Source: Rhizophagus clarus (lineage: Eukaryota; Glomeromycota; Glomeromycetes; Glomerales; Glomeraceae). Taken from it: a stretch of DNA of 64,000 nucleotides. Location: contig BLAL01000158.1 of the NCBI GenBank assembly GCA_015698045.1, positions 524,893-588,892 on the forward strand, written 5' to 3'. Under the pieces are notes generated by a model that was not told where the DNA came from, ran no database searches, and saw only the letters and a list, made by a program, of their open reading frames with translations. The position numbers and the translations under genes were made by a program. This document shows positions 57,180 through 64,000 of the stretch, piece by piece. Positions within the stretch are counted from its first letter, which is position 1. Each line of letters begins with the position of its first letter.

Positions 57180-58090
57180 TTTCATATAAACTGGAACACG
57201 AATTGCTAACAATTTTTTTCTGATCATTTGTCTTGTCTAAATGTGCTGCGATCACGATATTCTTAAAATGTAATGTCAATTTTTCAGAAAAGCTTTGTTA
57301 ACCAATTTCCGTTATGTCCAGCAGCCTATATAAATTTCTTTACATGTAATCGTCAAAACATCAATCCTAAATTCAAGAGCTTTGTTAACCCAAATTTCTA
57401 TAGTTACGATGTTGTTCATTATATAATTCATTAGTTAATGTAACTAACTATTAACGAATTTTTTTTCCGATCAATTATCCCAAAATTCGATGATCTAAAT
57501 TTTCCGCTTATGTCCTGCGGTCACAATATTCATATAAATTCCTTTACATATAACCGTTAAAGAAGTCAACTCTTCAGATCATTGCCTCAAAACTTCGTTA
57601 ATGCATTGTAAGTAAAGAACCAATGTAGCCATTAAGAAAATTTCCGATCAATTCAAATTTCCGTTTATGTCCCGCGGTCACAATATTCATACAAAATTTC
57701 TTTGCATGTCGATTTTCCCAAAATTTAAGAAATTAGTAATCTAAATTTCCGTTTATGTTCTGCAGTCACGCACGATATTCATACAAAATTTCTTTGCATG
57801 TAACTGTTGTTAACACGTCAATTTTAGATCATTTTCCCCAAGATTTCCATTAATGTACTGTGATCCAAGAACTAATGTAACCATTGACAATTTTTTTTCT
57901 CGAAATTTCAATATAAATTTCCGTTTTATAATTTCCGTTTATGTCCTGCGGTCACGATTTCATACAATTTCTTTACATGTAACCAGATCATTGCCCAAAT
58001 TTCCGTTAATGAGAAATTTGTTAACCCAAATTTCCGTTTATGTGCTGCGGTCGCGATACTATGATTTCCAATTAAAAAATATTATAAAGC
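57180..58090. repeat. Inverted, diverged copies of the 54-56 kb repeat
   Basis: AAATTTCCGTTTATGTCCTG, CGGTCACGATATTCATACAA and TTTCTTTACATGTAAC recur five or six times. They are the reverse complement of TAAACGGAAATTT and ATCGCAGGACAT in the upstream tandem block. The two blocks face each other around 56440-57180. Confidence 0.8.
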
Positions 58091-58289
58091 AGTTAATGAA
58101 TTAAATACACAACGCGCATGGACATTTTTTAAATTTACTCATTTTATTATTCCTTATTATAATTATTATCATAGCCATGTTACGAAATAAACCTCGAAAA
58201 GCGAATATTGCTAACATTACCTTTTCGTATCCGTAATAATTTTAGAAGGTTGCCCAACAGATTTTTATTATCGGATAATGATGAAATGA

Positions 58290-61200
58290 AAAAATGGTAC
58301 AAAAGATTTTGAAGATGATAATATTAGCGGCGAAGAGTATAATGAATATGGCGACGGAGATGATGATTTAGAACAACGAAGCGATGATGATCATATAGAA
58401 CAGCGAAGCGATAATGGTGATGATTTAGAACAACGAAGCGATGATGATCATATAGAACAGCGAAGCGATAATGGTGATGATTTAGAACACGAAGCGATGA
58501 TGATCATATAGAACAGCGAAGCGATAATGGTGATGATTTAGAAACAACGAAGCAATGATGATCATTTAGAACAACGAAGCGATAATGATCATTTAGAACA
58601 ACGAAACGATAATGATGATGATTTAGAATAACGAAGCAATAATGAAGAAGGTGATACCAACATGATTTCAACATCATCAGAGAATGAAACAGAAAGCGAT
58701 TATATAATGTCCTTAGAAAGTGATGAAGAATATGAAACAATGTCGTCAGATAATGAAGAAAGACATGATTCTGATATCTCAGAAGAAAAGCTATTCGTTG
58801 ATGAAGCATTGGCTAAAGATAAGTTACCATCTTATGATGGTGATTTTGCTCCATATTTTTCAAAATTTAACTACTGCTGCCTTATTTTGTTGGATTTATA
58901 AGCATAATATTTCAACAAATGCATATGAAAATCTTGTTGACATTATCATGAGACCAGAATTTAATAGAGATCATATTGTAAAGAATATTCGGAGATTTCG
59001 AGCATGGAGGGAGCGTCTTCCTCTTCCCTCAATATCAGCAAAATCTATCTCAATTTCATCAAAAAAAACACCACAACTTTAAAGGATTCAAAGATGCATA
59101 TCAACTTTCAATAAGTGATATCATTTGGAATGTTCTTAACAAACCCATCACTATTAAAGGAAATGTATTTTGGTGCTGGTGTCGATTCAAAAACAAAATC
59201 CGAGTACTGGCATGGTACCTTATGGGCAGAGTCACCTCTTTTCGGTCAAAGAAACAATTAATGATATCAGGGGGTAATTATTTATTAAATGCAAGCTGAA
59301 TGGTAGAGAGGCGAAGCAATAAAGTACAAGAACTAACACTTTTTCATATGTATATAATAGAGATATACCAATGCTGGCGATTTTGTTTACTATTCGACAA
59401 TGAGCGAAACTTGGCAGATTGAGAGCGATATTATTAATGAAGAGAACCAACAGTATCGGCTGAGAATCCAAAAAGTTCTAGATGTATAGTGACTTGCCTG
59501 AAACTTTAAGGGAGAATTAAGACAAAATCGCTCTCTTTCCGGGAGAAATCTTGGTTACAAGATGAACCATTCCTTGGACAATAACAACATCACAAATTTA
59601 AAGAAAAGGTTGCCTGCAAGATTACCCTACGAAATTCCCGAAATACTTTATTAAACATCAATACAACTGGCGGCAGTTTCGCTGAATGCCAACGTTCTCT
59701 ATCAAGCATCCTTCAGAATATATTTCCATAAGGCAGCCCCCATCTCCAACAATTCGCGGTTTAATAAGTCTGTGGACATATACTACGATGATTTGGAACA
59801 TTTAGGAAATGTTTTAGTCATTTCGTTAGGAGGTGTTTATGTGCAGTTGAAATATGCTGCCCGTCAAAGAAAGTTGCTCAAAAAATCACTTTTTCTCGGG
59901 TTTGTTCCTTTCGTGGTAATTTCAAATGAATTCATGTTGCCATTTATTTCTGAAGAAAGAATTCTGAACATAGGAAAATTAATGAAGTGAATGCCAAGAT
60001 GCTTGGGTGATAGGCCGGTTTAGGGTGTCGTAACTGCTGATTTACCACAAGGGAATGACATGTGTGGTGGTATTACGACATAATGCCAATAAGGTTGCCG
60101 CACTTGTACAGCCTCTCGAGAATCACTTACCAACTTCTCTCAGGAGTTACCAGCAACATCAAGATATCATCACATCACTGACGATCAATTAAAAAGATAT
60201 TTAACGAACCTGCTACCACAGGCAAAGACGACTTTGTACTGAGTTTGGACTAAGAACAAGGCCTAGCATTTTGAATAGGCTGCTAAGAGAAAGGCATCTA
60301 CAGACACCTCAAGATGTATATCATGCAACTGCTGGGAAGATTGGACGACTTCTTAAATTAACGTATGATCTTTGAATTTAATTAACTTTAGCTAGATATG
60401 TAACGAACAAAATCTTTTAATAAAGCTTTTTGATTTCCACAGGTGCGAATTATTTTCACAAAAAGGAGAGGACGAGTTTATCAAAGCCTGGAAGAACTTT
60501 GAGAAACCAAAAAATGGTCTCGTTTGCCAAATCCAATTAGTCACAATGCTAGTTTCATGATGTCTGACTATCTTAGGCTCGCTATGATAATGCCTTTATA
60601 CTTAATAGTTTTTTAGAAACATCAAGCTTAAAGGAAAATGAATCCAGAAGCATTCTGCGACGAATTCAAGAATCACGCATTAACATGGCGAAAAATGTAA
60701 TAAATTGCTTGTTGGGTATATGTAGCAAAACAATGAGGATGGTTTTTGAAAGCAAGTTTACATTAGATTCGTATGACGAATTACAAAATGCCTTGAAGAA
60801 GAAATGAAAATTCTTCCAAAGGTACAATTATTCATAATTCTTATATAATTTTTTTATTTTTTATTTATCAATATATAAATATTATTTAATAATGTGGCTT
60901 TAGGTTTTCCCTGAATTTGCTAACTTACCAAACCTGCATATCAATATCCACTTGCTGGTGCATGCAAGGACTTATGGTACTCTTATAAACACTCAAGTTG
61001 GTATCAAAGAGATGGTGCATCGGATCTTTAAAGCAATGGTACCACGAACAAATTGCAAGAATGTCGAGCTAGACTTTGTTAAAGCGGTATAACTACGCTC
61101 TTTGCAATTCGTCATTTAGTAGATGGAGGCGCAGATCAAAGATTATCACAACCTTGTAGAGGTTTCGCTACTATGTCCTCAAATTTTTAGAAATTTATTG

Positions 61201-61855
61201 ACTAATTGGTATATTACTGAAGACAAGGTAAAATGAACAAGAACCGGAAGAAAATGAAGAAGGTTTGTATTACAATTTTATAATAATAATATTTCCGCAA
61301 TTATTAACGTAATTTTATTTATATAGCGATTTCATCTCCAGTGGATTTTATTACAAATATTATCTTAAAGAGGAGCTTGTCCCGTCAGGATCGTGAAAAT
61401 ATCATGAAAAATTTGCCAAATTTCAAATCTGAGCTGCTTCTTTTCCATTTATGGACCATTGGACAAAAGTCAGCTCTTATTATATTATCAAATGGGCTGG
61501 TATGAATCTGGTTCGACATACACTATGGAAGAAAGCGATGGCGTCTTTTCCAAAGTACATCTTCATATTGTGACGTCGTAACAAATACACGAGGAAAGAC
61601 AGTGGTGAATGTTATGCGATTAAAAAGGGATCTTCAAATACAAAGGCAATGATGATAAATATTATGCCTTTATTACAATTGATTGTTTGACAATAATTAA
61701 CAGAATTCACAACGTATTGAAATGTCCTCTTTTTCGCATTCAGCAAGCCAAGACATTCGCTGGAGAAGAATCTTCCCGATATCAATAATTGACCACGTAC
61801 AGAAAGTTCACTTTGTCTATGATACGAAAATTGATTTGTGGATAAAAAAATAATA
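58290..61855 (+). pseudogene. Plavaka-type transposase (degenerate)
   Basis: After an acidic repeat region (58370-58640) come ETESDYIMSLESDEEYETMS, KDKLPSYDGDFAPYF and, in another frame, NLTTAALFCWIYKHNISTNA, IMRPEFNRDHIVKNIRRFRA. Then MYFGAGVDSKTKSEYWHGTL, WAESPLFGQ, IYYDDLEHLGN, SLGGVYVQL, KLLKKSLFLGFVPFV, LPFISEERIL, GVVTADLPQGND and CRTCTASRESL. Later come LQTPQDVYHATAGKIGRLLK, MRMVFESKFTLDSYDELQNA and VFPEFANLPNLHINIHLLVH, ending QQAKTFAGEESSRYQ. The order is that of fungal Plavaka/CACTA-like transposases. Stops and frameshifts are frequent, so it is dead. Confidence 0.82.
58370..58640 (+). repeat. Minisatellite encoding acidic LEQRSD repeats
   Basis: GATGATTTAGAACAACGAAG, CGATGATGATCATATAGAAC and AGCGAAGCGATAATGGT alternate with a period of about 69 bp, giving DDLEQRSDDDHIEQRSDN. 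One-base losses and gains shift the frame in later copies. It is the N-terminal acidic region of the Plavaka pseudogene. Confidence 0.8.
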
Positions 61856-62599
61856 TTATTTTACGGCTATATAGCTTATTAGTAATATTATGTTAATAAA
61901 TTTACAATATAAATATAAGTTTATACTACGTTTACTCCCATTTAAATCCCAGTTAATCCTGTTATTACAAAATCTCAAAATGAATACCGTATCTCTTTTC
62001 TTTATTAAATTAAACTGCAACAATATCGTTTGATATCGTTATGGTATCCGTGACCGGTCCATTACTTATCACGTGATAACGTGACTTTGTATTGATTATC
62101 CAATCCAAAATCATTGTTGTCTTTGTTAAAACAGTTCGCACGACGGTTAATTTCGACTCCATTCTCTTACATTTTACTGTAATACTGACATTTTTAATAT
62201 ATGTCCAGTCTACTTAAAATATTTTCTATAAATAATATTAACAATCATATACGCGTCTATTTTTTATTCCGGCGTAATCTCAACATTGAAAATAGTTTAT
62301 TCGACACCTTAGAACAGGTTACGAAACAAAAAGTTATTTATAAATAATATTAAATTGTTTTACAAAATTTTTAGCTCTCGCTGCTGCAAAATATTAGTTT
62401 AGAAATATTTTTAACAATATTAACAGAAAATTCGGTGATGTAATTTTTTTATTTATTTATCATTTGATTATTATTTTTTTTTAAAAAAAAAATTTTATTA
62501 GGTAGTGTAATAATAATTATTTGCGACGAAATTCAGGGACGAAAATTCGGAATGTGGCGCAAAGAAAAGTTTCGGTATAGTATTAATTTCCCCCTCTTT
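61856..62599. other. Gap after the Plavaka pseudogene
   Basis: AT-rich, with ATATCGTTTGATATCGTTAT near 62025 as a first GATATCG-type repeat. No gene is seen. Confidence 0.45.
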
Positions 62600-63067
62600 T
62601 TATACTTGGGAATGCGATTGTTCTAGCGTCATAATGATATCGTCACGTTGTTTTATATTAGCATTCGGAAAGAGAGATGTCTAAGTAATTTACCAGGCAC
62701 GACCGTATCTTTAATTTCGCAGAAACTTGCGTCGTAATCAGAAACTTATCAAATTCAACATTTTAAACAAGTTTCAAGATTAACCTCAATTAGTGTCATA
62801 ACGATATCGTCACGTTGTTTTATGTTAACCATCCGGTGAGAGAGATGCGAAACTTAATATTTTTTTTTTTTTTTGTAAGAATAATGAATTTTTCTTTTTT
62901 CTTTTCTTTTTTTTTTTGTAAGGAACGTTATAAACCGTTTCTTTCTGTTCTTTTAGGTTCATCAATTCAACATTTATTAACAAGTTTCAATATAATATTA
63001 GTGATCATAAACGATATCGTCACGTTGTTTTTATGTTAACCATCCGGTGAGAGAGATGCGAAACTTA

Positions 63068-63098
<31 letters not shown>

Positions 63099-63365
63099 GT
63101 AAGAAATGTTATATGAATTTTCTTTTTTTCTTTTCTTTTTCTTTTTTTTTTTTGTAAGGAACGTTATAATAACGTTTCTTCTGTTTCTTTTAGGTTCAAG
63201 TGTTTCGGCTTAATTTAATCAGGTACGATCGTAACTTTAATTTCGCAGAGCTTGCGCCATAATCCAGACACTCTAATTCAACATTTTTAACAAGTTTCAA
63301 TATAATATTAGTGTTGAACCGATATCGTCACGTTATTTTATGTCATCCTATCCAGAGATAGGGAT
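62600..63365. repeat. ATATCGTCACGTTGTTTTAT repeats with intron-like inserts
   Basis: GATATCGTCACGTTGTTTTA starts four units (about 62637, 62805, 63015 and 63321). They share CATCCGGTGAGAGAGATGCG, TTAATTTCGCAGA and CAACATTTTTAACAAGTTTC. Two units contain TTTTGTAAGGAACGTTATA followed by GTTTCTTCTGTTTCTTTTAG, which has the outline of a very short intron or array unit. Confidence 0.8.
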
Positions 63366-63539
63366 ATTCTTCCTTTAATTACCGTAATTCGCAATATTAA
63401 CAATTAAATAACAATAAACATAAAACATCATAATTGTCATAATTGCATTATAAAAAATATATATATATTAATTAATTAATAAACAAATTAATTTAAACCA
63501 ATTAAAATTGATTTAATTTTAATGTATCTACTACGTTTC

Positions 63540-64000
63540 ATTATCATCCTGATACAGTTTAAATGTCGTCACGATATTTCAATAAAATATTTAGCGATCT
63601 TAATGATACCATAACGACATAATTATAATATCCTAACGATACATTTTCAACAACTTCACGATAATATTAATTTTTAAATGATATCGTGACAATATATTAA
63701 ATGATATCGTGACGATATATTTATGATAATCTTAACGATACATTTTCAACATCTTCACGATAACATCACAATTTCCATTTCAACATCATCACGACATCGA
63801 GACTATAAATCGATATAATATCAGAATGATATCAGAACGATATCAAATTTCAAATATCGCGAGGATATTGAAAAGGTATCGTTAAGATTATCATAAATAT
63901 ATCGTCACGATATCATTTAAAAAAATTGTGATGTTATCGTGAAGATGTTGAAAATGTATCGTTAAGATATTGTGGCGGATTTGAAGATTTCAGCAAAGTA
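63540..64000. repeat. GATATCGTGACGATAT palindromic repeats
   Basis: ATGATATCGTGACGATATAT, AACGATACATTTTCAACATC and TTCACGATAA occur repeatedly in both orientations, with an inverted arrangement around about 63810. They are related to the repeat after the tnp2-type transposase (44500-44945). Confidence 0.75.

Noticed and set aside
58504..58809. Minus-strand frame rich in H, F and L
   Set aside because: It is antisense to the acidic minisatellite of the Plavaka pseudogene.

Overview
The window is nuclear DNA of an AT-rich eukaryote. Its genes are split by many short GT-AG introns that often carry a TACTAAC branch site and a pyrimidine tract. Conserved proteins are of fungal/opisthokont type (ARP8, CSN7, CDH1). 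Repeats are very abundant, with degraded hAT, pogo/Tigger, Tc1/mariner, Plavaka and tnp2-type transposases. This fits an arbuscular mycorrhizal fungus (Glomeromycotina, for example Rhizophagus or a relative). That placement is inference from style and gene content; no marker gene was compared.

Layout. 1-4.7 kb: a decayed hAT transposase, apparently split by an insertion holding a 29-30 bp palindromic tandem array, and a decayed RAD5/HLTF-like SNF2 helicase. 6.4-17.1 kb: the gene-dense core, with ARP8 (-), CSN7 (+), a CDH1/FZR1 APC/C activator (+) and an unassigned, possibly secreted protein (-). 17-22.5 kb: MITEs and a complete-looking pogo/Tigger element with TA target duplications. 23-38 kb: two inverted copies of a transposon with perfect 8-bp target duplications, one of them inside a zinc-knuckle gene, plus several arrays of tiny exons and short introns. 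38-44.5 kb: a coiled-coil gene and a tnp2-type transposase, divergently arranged and both full of stops. 45-54 kb: a Q/P-rich gene and its truncated copy, a CDC20-family fragment, a zinc-knuckle gene with one nonsense codon, a Tc1/mariner fragment and an intact coiled-coil gene. 54-64 kb: long tandem repeats, a small spliced gene, a Plavaka transposase pseudogene and GATATCG-rich repeats.

The core genes are housekeeping and unrelated in pathway: INO80 chromatin remodelling, the COP9 signalosome and APC/C activation. ARP8 and CSN7 are divergent and may share a promoter region.

The most unusual feature is a set of microexon arrays. On the minus strand at 36451-37866, twelve exons of 29-56 nt, separated by short introns with branch-site motifs, join in frame without a stop down to a terminal TAG. 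Similar arrays lie at 24.6-25.2, 26.1-27.0, 29.2-29.8, 31.4-31.9 and 33.7-35.7 kb. Two of these are internal parts of the 8-bp-duplication transposon, which suggests that a mobile element spreads intron/microexon units.
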